Shown: positions 26,046-35,738, numbered from the stretch's first letter. The stretch is DNA of 64,000 bases from JAJXXT01 sp963764465 (GCA_963764465.1 CAVXSO010000006.1:744001-808000); one strand, 5' to 3'. Notes: a model not told the origin generated them from the letters alone. Made by a program: numbers and translations.

Positions 26046-27557
26046 TCACATCCCGGGCGCCCGCGTCCCCGCGCTCAGCGTCCGCCGCACCGCATCCGCC
26101 CACACCGCGCGTCGCCGCGCGCGCTCCGCGTCCGCCATCACCGGCAAGAACCGCCGGTCCAGCGACCAGGTCCGCGCGAACGCCGCGGGCTCCGGACAAA
26201 CCCCGGAAGCCATCCCCGCGAGATACGCCGCCCCCAGCGCCGTCGTCTCCGCCACCTTCGGCCGGTCCACCGGCGCACCCAGGATGTCCGCCAGGAACTG
26301 CATGGTCCAGTCGCTCGCGACCATCCCCCCGTCCACGCGCAGCACCGTCTCGCCCGCCGTCCCCATGTCCGCCTTCATCGCGTCCACCAGGTCCGCCGTC
26401 TGCTGCCCCACGCTCTCAAGCGCCGCCTTCGCCAGCTCCCGCGGCCCCGTCGCGCGCGTGAGCCCGAACACCGCGCCCCGCGCCTCCGCGTCCCACCACG
26501 GCGCCCCCAACCCGGTGAACGCCGGCACCAGCGTCACGGTCTGTGCCGCATCCGCCGCCGCCGCCAGCGCCCCACTCTCACTGGCATCGCCGATCACCCG
26601 CAGCCCGTCGCGCAACCACTGCACCGCCGCCCCCGCGACAAAGATCGCTCCCTCCAGCGCATAGGTCCGCTGGCCGGCGAGCTGCAACGCCACCGTCGTC
26701 AGCAACCGGTTCGAAGACGCAACGGCCTCCCCACCCGTGTGCAGCAGCAAAAAGCACCCGGTGCCATACGTGGATTTCACCATCCCCTTGGCAAAGCACG
26801 CCTGCCCCACCATCGCCGCCTGCTGGTCCCCCGCGATGCCGCGCACCGCCACCGCCGCGCCCAGCCACTCGCCCGCGAGCATCCCGAAATCCCCGGCACT
26901 GTCGCGCACCTCCGGCAGCACCGCGCGCGGAATACGGAACAGCGACAGCAACTCCTCGTCCCACTGCCCGCGCCGGATGTCGTACAGCATCGTCCGGCTC
27001 GCGTTGGTCGCATCCGTCGCGTGCACGCGTCCGCCCGTCATGTGCCACAGCAGCCAGGTATCGACCGTCCCGAACGCGAGGTGCCCCGCTTCCGCCGCCT
27101 CCCGCGCGCCGTCCACGTTCTCCAGCAGCCAGGCAAGCTTCGTCGCCGAGAAATACGGGTCCGCCAGCAACCCCGTCCGCGCCGAGATCAGCGCCGCGGC
27201 GGCGGTCCCGCGCAGCACCGCGCACGCCGGCTCCGTCCGCCGGTCCTGCCACACGATCGCCCGATGCACCGCCCGCCCCGTCCGCCGGTCCCACAGCAGC
27301 GTCGTCTCGCGCTGGTTGGTGATCCCGATCGCGGCGACATCGGCCGGCGTGGCATGCGCCGCCTCCAGCACCTCGCGCAGCACGATGCGGCTGTGCCCGA
27401 CAAGGTCCTCCGGCGCATGCTCCACCCAGCCCGACGCCGGGAAATGCTGCGGCAGCTCCCGCCGCGCCGCCGCCACCGGCACCAGGTCCGGCGCGCGAAA
27501 CGCGATCGCCCGCGTGGACGTCGTCCCCTGGTCCAGCGCCAACACCAACCCGCTCAT
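26046..27557 (-). CDS. glpK: Glycerol kinase
   Basis: A 503-residue FGGY-family kinase that phosphorylates glycerol to glycerol 3-phosphate. The ATPase fold signatures are clear: ALDQGTTSTRAIAF (phosphate 1), GITNQRETTLLWDRRTG, DTWLLWHMTGGRVHATDATNASRTML, KSTYGTGCFLLLHTG, and the C-terminal ETTALGAAYLAGMA. Full length for the family. Neither glpF nor glpD is adjacent, so it may be regulated on its own. Confidence 0.95.
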   Translation of the reverse strand: MSGLVLALDQGTTSTRAIAFRAPDLVPVAAARRELPQHFPASGWVEHAPEDLVGHSRIVLREVLEAAHATPADVAAIGITNQRETTLLWDRRTGRAVHRAIVWQDRRTEPACAVLRGTAAAALISARTGLLADPYFSATKLAWLLENVDGAREAAEAGHLAFGTVDTWLLWHMTGGRVHATDATNASRTMLYDIRRGQWDEELLSLFRIPRAVLPEVRDSAGDFGMLAGEWLGAAVAVRGIAGDQQAAMVGQACFAKGMVKSTYGTGCFLLLHTGGEAVASSNRLLTTVALQLAGQRTYALEGAIFVAGAAVQWLRDGLRVIGDASESGALAAAADAAQTVTLVPAFTGLGAPWWDAEARGAVFGLTRATGPRELAKAALESVGQQTADLVDAMKADMGTAGETVLRVDGGMVASDWTMQFLADILGAPVDRPKVAETTALGAAYLAGMASGVCPEPAAFARTWSLDRRFLPVMADAERARRRAVWADAVRRTLSAGTRAPGM

Positions 27558-27685
27558 CGCTCCCCCCGCGCTCCGCCCGCTCGTTCGCCAGCCTCATACA
27601 AACGAACGCCGCACCGCGCAGCCCCCGCGGCACGCGCGGCCAGGGGCGATATCGGCCGGGACGGCATCATCCGGCCGGACGCCGC

Positions 27686-28117
27686 CTAGCCCTGCTTCGC
27701 CAGGTCCATCGCCTTCGCCAACGACGCATCGGCCCCCGCCCGGTCGCCGCGCGACAGCGCCCCGCGGGTCGCTGCAATCGCGTCCACCAGCCCGCCATTG
27801 TCCGGCGTGCCGGCCAGCGACGGCTTCACCGAGCGCGTCAGCGCCCGCGTCTCCGCCTGCTCCAGCGCCTCGGTCGCCATCGGCACGTCGTTGTTGTCCA
27901 GGGCCGCGCGCGCCGCCGCGAGATAGTCCCCAACCGAGGCCCCCGGAGCCACCGGCGGCGCCGGCAGCGGGTTCGCGAGCTTCGCCGGCCCGGGGATCGT
28001 CACCGGCGCCGCATTCTGCCCCAGCGAGGCGGGCGGCGGCGACAGTGTCTGCGCCATCGCCGGCGCCGCCATCACCACCAGAATCCCCGCCATCCAACGC
28101 CCATCCATCACGCGCAT
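27686..28117 (-). CDS. Small exported protein of unknown function
   Basis: About 143 residues from the ATG at 28115-28117 (other in-frame starts exist on both sides). A signal peptide is clear: MDGRWMAGILVVMAAPAMAQ with an AMA-Q cleavage site. The mature part has a Pro/Ala-rich stretch, then a helical segment (VGDYLAAARAALDNNDVPMATEALEQAETRALTR) and a second (GALSRGDRAGADASLAKAMDLA) that look like a TPR-like helical repeat. I do not recognise a named family. It is divergent from the thiamine-diphosphate enzyme. Confidence 0.65.
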   Translation of the reverse strand: MRVMDGRWMAGILVVMAAPAMAQTLSPPPASLGQNAAPVTIPGPAKLANPLPAPPVAPGASVGDYLAAARAALDNNDVPMATEALEQAETRALTRSVKPSLAGTPDNGGLVDAIAATRGALSRGDRAGADASLAKAMDLAKQG

Positions 28118-28268
28118 CGCACCACTCCCACGCATCGTTCCGCCCACGACCTAGCCCCCGCCCCCGCCGCGCGCCAATGCCACGTCATGAATCCCTCTCC
28201 ACCTCCGCCCGCGATTTGACGCCACGCCCACCGCGCCTAACCTCCCCCCAACCAGAGGGGAAACCACC

Positions 28269-29888
28269 ATGAAGCTGGGTGCCGCGATCGCCGAGATCAT
28301 GAAGCGCGAGGGCATGGAGTTCCTCTGCGCCTACCCCGTGAACCACCTCATCGAGTTCTGCGCCGCCGCCGGCATCCGCCCCATCATCGTCCGCCAGGAA
28401 CGCATCGGCCTGCACATGGCCGATGCCATCTCGCGCGTCACCTCCGGCCGCATGCTCGGCGCGTTTGCCATGCAGCACGGGCCAGGCTCGGAAAACGCCT
28501 ATGGCGGCGTCGCCCAGGCCTTCGGCGAGAGCGTGCCCGTCCTCGTCGTCCCCCAGGGCTACGCCCGCCGCCTCGCCCATATCGAACCCAATTTCCGCAG
28601 CTTCACCGCCATGCGGGACGTCACGAAGTCCGCGGAACCGGTCTGGCTCGCACCCGAGATCCCCCACGTCATGCGCCGCGCCTTCTCGCGCCTGCGCAAC
28701 GGTCGCGGCGGCCCCGTGCTCGTGGAAGTCCCAACCGACATGTGGAACGAGGAAGTCCCCGAGCCACTGGACTACACCCAGGTCGTCGTCACCCGCACCG
28801 CGCCGGATCCGCTCGACGTGCGCGAGGCCGCGAAACTTCTGCGCGAGGCGAAGCGCCCCGTCATCTATGCCGGCCAGGGCATCCACTGGGCCCGCGCCTG
28901 GCCGCAGCTGAAGCTGCTCGCCGAGCACCTCGCCGCCCCCGTCGCCACCTCCCTCGGCGGCAAGTCCGCGTTCGACGAAACCCACCCGCTCTCGCTCGGT
29001 TCCGGCGGGGTCGCCATGGCGCGTACCGTGCCGCATTTCCTCAAGGCCGCGGACGTCATCCTCGGCATCGGCTGCTCCTTTACCCAATCCTCCTTCGCCG
29101 TCGCCATGCCGCCAGGCAAGACCATCATTCACGCGACGCTGGACCCGATGCACCTGGACAAGGACGTCCGCGTCACCTGCGGCCTCCTCGGCGACGCGGC
29201 GCTGACGCTCGATGCCCTCCTCACCGAACTGGACGGCATCCGCCGCGACCCCGCCCCCGTCGCCACCGAAATCGCCGCGGTGCGCGCCGCCTGGCTCGCC
29301 GAGTGGCAACCGAAACGGGAAAGCAACGAAACCCCGCTCTCCCCCTACCGCGTCCTCGCGGAGCTGGAACGCGAAGTCGATCCCGGGCACTGCATCGTCA
29401 CCCACGACGCCGGCAGCCCGCGTGACCAGATCACGCCGTTCTGGCGCGCGACCGAGCCGCTCTCCTATCTCGGCTGGGGCAAGACCACCCAGCTCGGCTA
29501 CGGCCTCGGCCTCGCCATGGGCGCCAAGCTCGCCCGCCCGGACAAGCTCTGCATCAACGTCTGGGGCGACGCCGCCATCGGCTTCACCGGCATGGACCTC
29601 GAAACGGCGGTGCGCGAGCGCATCCCCATCCTCTCCATCCTGCTCAACAATTTCTCCATGGCGATCGAGCTCAAGGTGATGCCGGTCTCCACCGAGAAAT
29701 ACCGCGCGACCGACATCTCCGGCGACTACGCCGCGATGGCCCGCGCCTTCGGCGCCTACGGCGAACGCGTCACCCAACCAGGCGACATCGCCGCCGCCAT
29801 CCGCCGCGGCATCGCGGCAACGCAAGCAGGCCAGCCGGCCCTGCTCGAGTTCATCACGGCGAAAGAAACGGCAGTGTCAAAACCTTAA
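28269..29888 (+). CDS. Thiamine pyrophosphate-requiring enzyme, acetolactate synthase-like
   Basis: A 539-residue ThDP enzyme with the three-domain layout of acetolactate synthase and benzoylformate decarboxylase: PYR domain with the activating glutamate (IIVRQERIGLHMADAISR, about residue 44), a central domain (RPVIYAGQGIHWARAWPQL), and the PP domain with GDAAIGFTGMDLETAVRERI ending in NNF, the cofactor and magnesium motif. It is not IlvB (no FAD-linked features I can point to), and the substrate, presumably a 2-oxo acid, is unknown. An AGAGGGGAAAC ribosome site precedes the ATG. Terminator hairpins follow. Confidence 0.8.
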   Translation: MKLGAAIAEIMKREGMEFLCAYPVNHLIEFCAAAGIRPIIVRQERIGLHMADAISRVTSGRMLGAFAMQHGPGSENAYGGVAQAFGESVPVLVVPQGYARRLAHIEPNFRSFTAMRDVTKSAEPVWLAPEIPHVMRRAFSRLRNGRGGPVLVEVPTDMWNEEVPEPLDYTQVVVTRTAPDPLDVREAAKLLREAKRPVIYAGQGIHWARAWPQLKLLAEHLAAPVATSLGGKSAFDETHPLSLGSGGVAMARTVPHFLKAADVILGIGCSFTQSSFAVAMPPGKTIIHATLDPMHLDKDVRVTCGLLGDAALTLDALLTELDGIRRDPAPVATEIAAVRAAWLAEWQPKRESNETPLSPYRVLAELEREVDPGHCIVTHDAGSPRDQITPFWRATEPLSYLGWGKTTQLGYGLGLAMGAKLARPDKLCINVWGDAAIGFTGMDLETAVRERIPILSILLNNFSMAIELKVMPVSTEKYRATDISGDYAAMARAFGAYGERVTQPGDIAAAIRRGIAATQAGQPALLEFITAKETAVSKP

Positions 29889-29890
29889 GG

Positions 29891-29932
29891 CCAGGGCTCC
29901 GCCCTGGACCCGCCAGGAGGCTTGCCTCCTGG
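29891..29932. terminator. Paired hairpins between convergent genes
   Basis: CCAGGGC TCC GCCCTGG (29891-29907) and CCAGGAGGC TT GCCTCCTGG (29913-29932) are two perfect stems placed three bases after the ThDP enzyme stop and four bases before the stop of the convergent SDR gene. There is no T tract. They probably serve as a bidirectional terminator or 3' stabiliser; similar paired CAGGGCTCCGCCCTGGACC elements are common in this group of bacteria. Confidence 0.65.
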
Positions 29933-29935
29933 ACC

Positions 29936-30691
29936 TTATGAACCGGCCTTGCCCAGCGCCGCGACATAACCCCGGTTCCACGTCGGCGTGATCATCACCT
30001 CGTTCATCACCACGTGCGGCGGCAGGCACGCGACGTAAAGGATCAGGTCCGCCACATCCCGCGGCTGCACCATCCGCGCCCGCTCCTCCGCACTCACCGG
30101 CACCGGCCGCTTGTCCAGGATCGGCGTCGCCACCTCGCCGGGATTGATCACGCAGGAACGGATGCCATGCACGCATTCCTCCATGTTGATCGTATGGCTC
30201 ATCGCCACCACCCCGTGCTTCGCCGCCGTGTACGCCGCACCGGAAAGCAGGCTGATGAACCGTCCCGCCAGGCTCGCCGTGTGGATCAGAACCCCGTCCT
30301 TCTGCCGCCGCATCATCGGCAGCACCGCGCTCGCGCAATAGAAGGCGCTGTTGAGGTTTGCCCCGATCACGCTCGCCGTCCCCTCGGGCGTGAGCGTGCC
30401 CCACCCCCGGTCCGGAATGTTCAGCCCCGCGTTCGCCACCAAAATATCGAGCCGCCCGAACTCGCGCTCGATCCCGGCCACGATCGCGCCCACATCCGCG
30501 GCCACCGCCATGTCCCCCGGCGCCACGCGCGCCGCGGCCCCGATCCGCCCTGCCACCGCCTCCAGCGGCGCCCGCCGCCGCCCGCTCAGCACCACCCGCG
30601 CGCCTGCCGCGGCCAGCGCCTCCGCCGCCGCCTCTCCGATGCCGGAACCCGCGCCCGTCACCCACGCCACCTTGCCATCCAGCCTGCCCAT
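29936..30691 (-). CDS. SDR family oxidoreductase
   Basis: A 251-residue short-chain dehydrogenase. The cofactor motif VTGAGSGIGEAAAEALAAAG is at residues 11-30, NAG at about 86-88, and catalytic Ser-Tyr-Lys in IHTASLAGRF and AAYTAAKHGV (YxxxK). The reading frame extends far upstream, but the ATG at 30689-30691 places the Rossmann motif at the expected distance, and the upstream part overlaps the divergent enolase-family gene. The substrate is unknown. Confidence 0.85.
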   Translation of the reverse strand: MGRLDGKVAWVTGAGSGIGEAAAEALAAAGARVVLSGRRRAPLEAVAGRIGAAARVAPGDMAVAADVGAIVAGIEREFGRLDILVANAGLNIPDRGWGTLTPEGTASVIGANLNSAFYCASAVLPMMRRQKDGVLIHTASLAGRFISLLSGAAYTAAKHGVVAMSHTINMEECVHGIRSCVINPGEVATPILDKRPVPVSAEERARMVQPRDVADLILYVACLPPHVVMNEVMITPTWNRGYVAALGKAGS

Positions 30692-30725
30692 GGCATCCTC
30701 CCCTTCCTTGCGTCCGGAAGCAGAC

Positions 30726-31901
30726 ATGAAAATCACCGGCTTCGAAACCCTCCGCGCCGATGCCGGATGGCAATTCTTCTCCTTCGTGAAGATCACCACC
30801 TCCTCCGGCATCGAGGGCTGGTCCGAGTTCAACGAGTGCTTCGGCAGCCCCGCCCTCGGCGCCGTGGTCGAGGCGCTGGGCAACACCCTGATCGGCCAGG
30901 ACCCGCGCCCGTCGGAGCGCATCCTCGCCGCGCTGCATGTGCACAACCGCACCTCGCGCGGCGGCCTGGTGCAGCAGGCCATCGCCGCGATCGAGAACGC
31001 GCTTCTCGACATCCGCGCCAAGGACCTCAACATCCCGGTCGCGGCACTCTTCGGCGGCCCGATCCGCGAGCGCATCCCGCTCTACTGGTCCCACGCCGGC
31101 ACCTATCGCGTGCGCAACGCCGCGATGATGGGCGTGCCGGAAATCCGCACCTACGACGACCTCGCCGCCCACGCCGGGGATATCAAGGCGCGCGGCTTCC
31201 ACGCCATGAAGACCAACACCTTCCTGATGCAGGACGGCAGGCTGGAAAGCTTCGCCCCCGGCTTCGGCCGCGGCCCCGGCTGGCCGGAACTCAACTGGGA
31301 CCACCGCATCCTGCGCGGCATCCACAACACGCTGGCCGCCATGCGCGCCGGCACCGGCGCGGACGTGGCGCTGAAGCTCGACGTCAACTTCCACTTCAAG
31401 ACCGAGGGCTTCGAGCGCGTCGCCGAGACCGTCGCCCCCTTCGGCCTCTCATGGCTCGAGGTGGACATCCACGACCCGCGCGCGCTCGCCGATATCCGCC
31501 GCCACGCCCCCTGCCCGATCGCCTCCTGCGAAACGCTCTGCGGCAGGCGCGACTTCCTGCCCTATTTCGACAACCGCTCCATGGACGTCGCGATCGTGGA
31601 CGTGATCTGGAACGGCCTCGGCGAATCCCTGAAGATCGCCTCCATGGCCGAAACCCACGAGATCAACGTCGCCCCCCATAATTTCTACGGCCATCTCTGC
31701 TCGATGATCTCGGCGCATTTCGCCGCAAGCGTCCCCAACCTCCGCGCCATGGAGATCGACCTCGACGGCGTGCCCTGGCGCGACGAATACGTCCGCGGCC
31801 TCCCCACGATCGAGAACGGCATGCTCCTCATGCCCACCGCTCCAGGCTGGGGCATCGAGGTCAACGAGGCCGCGATCCGCGCCCGCCCGCCCAAGAACTG
31901 A
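30726..31901 (+). CDS. Mandelate racemase/muconate lactonizing enzyme-family protein
   Basis: A 391-residue enolase-superfamily enzyme. The N-terminal capping domain (MKITGFETLRADAGWQFFSF) precedes the barrel. A metal ligand aspartate is in ALKLDVNFHFKTEGFERVAE, and further acidic ligands are in FGLSWLEVDIHDP (Glu) and CPIASCETLCGRRDF (Glu). The C-terminal NVAPHNFYGHL supplies a histidine. Such enzymes dehydrate or epimerise sugar acids and related compounds. The start ATG at 30726 overlaps no other gene and is divergent from the SDR by 34 bases, so the two may share a control region. Confidence 0.83.
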   Translation: MKITGFETLRADAGWQFFSFVKITTSSGIEGWSEFNECFGSPALGAVVEALGNTLIGQDPRPSERILAALHVHNRTSRGGLVQQAIAAIENALLDIRAKDLNIPVAALFGGPIRERIPLYWSHAGTYRVRNAAMMGVPEIRTYDDLAAHAGDIKARGFHAMKTNTFLMQDGRLESFAPGFGRGPGWPELNWDHRILRGIHNTLAAMRAGTGADVALKLDVNFHFKTEGFERVAETVAPFGLSWLEVDIHDPRALADIRRHAPCPIASCETLCGRRDFLPYFDNRSMDVAIVDVIWNGLGESLKIASMAETHEINVAPHNFYGHLCSMISAHFAASVPNLRAMEIDLDGVPWRDEYVRGLPTIENGMLLMPTAPGWGIEVNEAAIRARPPKN

Positions 31902-31956
31902 CCACCCGAGAACCGATAGCCAAGCCCGAAAAGTCCTGAACGGAGAACGCAACGAA

Positions 31957-33003
31957 ATGGCCAGATACAAGATCGTCACCCCCGCGGGCGTCAGCTTCAC
32001 CGTGGGGTCGAGCGATTACGGCTACGAAATGGAAGCCCTCGGCCCCCTGGACGCCGAGATCGTCGAGGTCCCGGCGGACGAGGCAGGCTTCATCGCCGGC
32101 TGCCGCGACGCCGACGCGGTCTACGCCAAGGGCATGAACTTCACCCGTGCGATGATCGACGCGCTGCCCGAAAAATGCCGCGGCATGATCCTCGGCACGG
32201 TCGGCGTCGACTACGTCGACGTCGCCGCCGCCACCGCCCGCGGCATCCCCGTCACCAACTGCCCGGACACCTTCATCGAGGAAGTGGCGGACCACGCCAT
32301 GGCCCTCCTCCTCGCCGCGCATCGCCGCGTCATCGAGCAGGACCACATGGTGCGCGAGGGTCGCTGGCGCGAAGGCCGCCCGCAACTGCTGAAGATTCCC
32401 CGTCTCATGGGCAGCACGCTCGGCTTCGTCGCCTTCGGCCATGTCGCCCGCGCCACCGCGCTGCGCGCCAGGCCCTTCGGCCTGCGCCTCCTCGCCTACG
32501 ACCCGTTCATCGAGGAGCTGGTGATGCCGCAATACGGCGTCGAGCCCGCCACGCTCGAGCAAGTGCTCTCCCAGTCGGACTTCGTCTCCATGCACGCGCC
32601 GGCGACACCGGAGGCGAAGGGGATGCTCAAGGAGCATCACTTCCGCATGATGAAGCCCACCGCCATCTTCATCAATACCGGCCGCGGCCCCACGGTGGAC
32701 GAGGACGCGCTGATCATGGCCCTGCAGCAGGGCTGGATCGCCGGCGCCGGGCTCGACGTGCTGGCAACGGAGCCGCCGCGCCAGGACAACCCGTTGTTGC
32801 AGATGAAGAACGTCACTCTTTCCCCGCACAACGCCTCGGCCTCGGCGCGCTTCGATCCCGCCCGCCGCCGCCGCGTCGGCCAGGAACTCGCCCTCGTGCT
32901 CTCCGGCCGCTGGCCGATGAGCTGCGTCAACCCCACCGTGCTCGCCAAGGGATCGCTGCGCCGCTGGCAGCCCTTCTCCATGGAGCGCGGTCCCAACTCG
33001 TGA
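31957..33003 (+). CDS. D-2-hydroxyacid dehydrogenase family protein
   Basis: A 348-residue NAD-dependent dehydrogenase of the phosphoglycerate dehydrogenase/CtBP superfamily. The N-terminal substrate domain has GTVGVDYVDVAAATARGIPVTN, and the catalytic triad is Arg in FINTGRGPTVDE, Glu in LDVLATEPPR and His in TLSPHNASASA. The usual GxGxxG dinucleotide motif reads FVAFGHVARA, so two of its three glycines are alanine. It begins 55 bases after the enolase-family gene with an ACGGAGAACG ribosome site and is followed two bases later by kynU, forming one transcription unit. Confidence 0.83.
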   Translation: MARYKIVTPAGVSFTVGSSDYGYEMEALGPLDAEIVEVPADEAGFIAGCRDADAVYAKGMNFTRAMIDALPEKCRGMILGTVGVDYVDVAAATARGIPVTNCPDTFIEEVADHAMALLLAAHRRVIEQDHMVREGRWREGRPQLLKIPRLMGSTLGFVAFGHVARATALRARPFGLRLLAYDPFIEELVMPQYGVEPATLEQVLSQSDFVSMHAPATPEAKGMLKEHHFRMMKPTAIFINTGRGPTVDEDALIMALQQGWIAGAGLDVLATEPPRQDNPLLQMKNVTLSPHNASASARFDPARRRRVGQELALVLSGRWPMSCVNPTVLAKGSLRRWQPFSMERGPNS

Positions 33004-33005
33004 CC

Positions 33006-34251
33006 ATGCGCGAGGCCATCACGCGCGAAGGATTGGCGGCGCTGGATGCCGCCGATCCGCTCGCCTCGTTCCGCGATCGTTTCATCATCCCCGACGGCGT
33101 CGTCTATCTCGACGGCAATTCGCTGGGCCCCGCGCCCAGGGCAGTCGCCGCGCGCGTGGCGGAGGTCGCGAACCGGGAATGGGCGCAGGGCCTGATCCGC
33201 TCCTGGAACGATGCCGGCTGGATGGAACTCGCCCCGCGCATCGGCGCCAAGATCGGCCGCATCATCGGCGCCGCTCCCAACAGCACCATGGTCGCCGACT
33301 TCAACCTCGGTGAACCTGTTCAAACTGCTCGCCGCCGCCCTGCGCCTGCGCGCCCCTCGCCGCGTTATCCTCTCGGAAAAGGGCAACTTCCCCACCGACC
33401 TCTACATCGCCCAGGGCCTCGCGGCGCTGCTCGAGCAGGGCCACGAGCTGCGCACCGTGACGGCGGAGGATATCCCCGCAGCGCTCACCGACGATGTCGC
33501 GGTGATGATGCTGACCCACGTGAACTACCACACGGGCGCCATGCACGACATGGCGGCACTCACCGCGGCCGCCCACGCCAGGGGGGCCCTCGCTCTCTGG
33601 GACCTCGCCCATTCCGCCGGCGCCGTCCCGCTCGCCCTCGCGGCCGCCGGCGCGGACCTCGCCGTCGGCTGCGGCTATAAATTCCTCAACGGCGGCCCCG
33701 GTGCCCCCGCCTTCCTCCACGTCGCTCCGCACCTGCAGGAGGTGATCCAGTTCCCCATCACCGGCTGGCTCGCCCACGCCGCGCCCTTCGCCTTCGAGCC
33801 TGGCTTCCGCCCCGCCCCCGGCATCGCCGCCGCCGCCGTCGGCACGCCACCGGTGCTCAGCGTCGCGGCCCTCGAATGCGGCGTGGACATCGCGCTGGAA
33901 GCGCCGATGGACCAGGTCCGCGCCAAGTCCCTCGCCCAGGCAGCCCTCTTCATGCGCCTTGTCGAGGAGCGCTGCGCCGGTCACGGCCTCGCCGTCGTCA
34001 CCCCGCGCGATGGCGCAAAGCGCGGCAGCCAGGTTTCGGTCCGCCACGAGCACGCCTGGCCGATCATGCAGGCCCTCATCGCCCGCGGCGTCATCGGCGA
34101 TTTCCGCGCACCAGACATCCTGCGCTTCGGCATCACGCCCCTCTACCTCCGCCACACGGACCTCTGGGACGCGGCCGAGGCCCTGCGCGACATCATGGCC
34201 ACCGGCACCTGGCGGGAGCCACGCTTCGCCGCCCAACGTGCCGTGACATGA
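33006..34251 (+). pseudogene. kynU: Kynureninase with a one-base frameshift
   Basis: PLP enzyme cleaving kynurenine to anthranilate and alanine. The N-terminal 98 codons (REAITREGLAALDAADPLAS, VVYLDGNSLGPAP) read in one frame, and from 33303 the rest reads in the next (VNLFKLLAAALRLRAPRRVI, PLP lysine in GCGYKFLNGGPGAPAF, ending near 34251). The total length is one base too many for a single frame. Deleting one T of GACTTC at 33297-33302 gives VADSTSVNLFKLL, exactly the family sequence. Everything else is intact at about 414 residues, so either the break is recent or it is a sequencing error. Confidence 0.88.
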
Positions 34252-34341
34252 GCCGAGTCCCACGGCCGGCCACAACCCATCCCTTGTGACGCGCGCGCCG
34301 CCCCGATAGGTTGGGCTAATCCCCAAATCGCACCCGGAGCC

Positions 34342-35082
34342 ATGTCCCCCGCACAAGTCCAGCGCGCCGCTCCCTACAAGCGCGTCCTGCTCAAGCTGTC
34401 CGGCGAGGCCCTGATGGGCAACCGCGACTACGGGCTCGACACCGAGACCGTGACCGCCATCGCCGCGGATATCGGCGACGTCGTCGCCTCCGGCGCCCAG
34501 GTCTGCATCGTCATCGGCGGCGGCAACATCTTCCGCGGCGTCTCCGCCGCCGCCGCCGGCATGGACCGCGCCCAGGCGGACTACATGGGCATGCTCGCCA
34601 CGGTGATGAACGCGCTCGCCATGCAGAACGCGCTCGAGCAGCGCGGCGTGCCCACCCGCGTGCAGTCCGCCATCCCCATGGCCAGCGTCTGCGAGCCCTA
34701 TATCCGCCGCCGCGCCGAGCGGCACATGGAAAAGGGCCGCGTCGTCATCTTCGCCGCCGGCACCGGCAACCCGTTCTTCACCACCGACACCGCCGCGGCC
34801 CTGCGCGCCGCCGAGATGAACTGCAACGCCCTGCTCAAGGGCACGCAGGTCGATGGCGTCTACTCCGCCGACCCGCGCAAGAACCGCGAGGCGCAGCGCT
34901 ACGACCAGCTGACCTACCTCGACGTCCTCTCCCGCGACCTCTCGGTCATGGACGCCTCGGCCATCTCGCTCGCCCGCGAGAACCACCTGCCGATCGTGGT
35001 GTTCAACATCCACGCCCCCGGCGCCTTCGCCAGCGTCATGCGAGGTGAAGGAAGGTTCACAACAATTCTCGAACCCGCGTAA
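34342..35082 (+). CDS. pyrH: UMP kinase
   Basis: A 246-residue hexameric kinase making UDP from UMP. The amino acid kinase fold shows YKRVLLKLSGEALMG at the start, VIGGGNIFRG for phosphate binding, AAGTGNPFFTTDTAAALRA for UMP binding, and KGTQVDGVYSADPRKN. A CCCGGAGCC ribosome site precedes the ATG. In most alphaproteobacteria rpsB and tsf lie immediately upstream; here the kynureninase gene does. frr follows 46 bases later. Confidence 0.96.
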   Translation: MSPAQVQRAAPYKRVLLKLSGEALMGNRDYGLDTETVTAIAADIGDVVASGAQVCIVIGGGNIFRGVSAAAAGMDRAQADYMGMLATVMNALAMQNALEQRGVPTRVQSAIPMASVCEPYIRRRAERHMEKGRVVIFAAGTGNPFFTTDTAAALRAAEMNCNALLKGTQVDGVYSADPRKNREAQRYDQLTYLDVLSRDLSVMDASAISLARENHLPIVVFNIHAPGAFASVMRGEGRFTTILEPA

Positions 35083-35128
35083 GCCAGCCTTCAGTACCAG
35101 CCACTATATTCCCCTCGGAGCCTCGACC

Positions 35129-35686
35129 GTGGACCTCGCCTCGCTCAAGCAAGACCTCACGCGCCGGATGGACCAGGCGATTGAAACCCTTCGCCGGGAG
35201 TTCTCCGGCCTGCGCTCCGGCCGCGCCTCCCCCGCGCTGCTGGAGCCGGTGCGCGTCGACGCCTATGGCTCGATGACGCCGCTCAACCAGGTCGGCACCG
35301 TCGCGGTGCCGGAGCCGCGCATGATCACCGTCCAGGTCTGGGACCGCAGCCTGATCTCCGCCGTCGAAAAGGCGATCCGCGACGCCGGCCTCGGCCTCAA
35401 TCCGGCCTCGGACGGCCAGCTCGTCCGCGTCCCCATCCCCCAGCTCACCGGCGAGCGCCGCGCGGAGCTCTCCCGCGCCGCCCATAAGTATGCCGAGGCC
35501 GCCAAGGTCGCGGTCCGCGGCGTCCGCCGCGACGGCATGGACCGCATCAAGGTCGCCGAGAAGAAGGAAATCTCCGAGGACGAGGGCAAGCGCTGGTCGG
35601 AGGAGGTGCAGAAGCTCACCGACGCCATGATCAAGCGCATCGACGAGTTGCTGGCCGAAAAAGACCGGGAGATCGTCCAGGTATGA
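35129..35686 (+). CDS. frr: Ribosome recycling factor
   Basis: A 185-residue factor that, with EF-G, splits post-termination ribosomes. Its recognisable features are RREFSGLRSGRASPALLEPV, YGSMTPLNQVGTVAVPEPR and the C-terminal helix GVRRDGMDRIKVAEKKEISED. Start is GTG at 35129, supported by a CGGAGCC site upstream and by exact family length; the longer in-frame extension overlaps pyrH and is rejected. Confidence 0.96.
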   Translation: MDLASLKQDLTRRMDQAIETLRREFSGLRSGRASPALLEPVRVDAYGSMTPLNQVGTVAVPEPRMITVQVWDRSLISAVEKAIRDAGLGLNPASDGQLVRVPIPQLTGERRAELSRAAHKYAEAAKVAVRGVRRDGMDRIKVAEKKEISEDEGKRWSEEVQKLTDAMIKRIDELLAEKDREIVQV

Positions 35687-35738
35687 TCCCGGCGCCGCGC
35701 TCCCGGCCCGCGTCGCGCCCCCCGCCACGGTGGGGACC

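Noticed and set aside
30692..31075. An N-terminal extension of the SDR gene at 29936-30691
   Set aside because: It would run antisense through the start of the enolase-family gene and push the Rossmann motif 130 residues inward.
33297..33302. Programmed ribosomal frameshift in kynU (and likewise in soeA)
   Set aside because: No slippery heptamer, no shared downstream structure that I can see, and neither family is known to need one.
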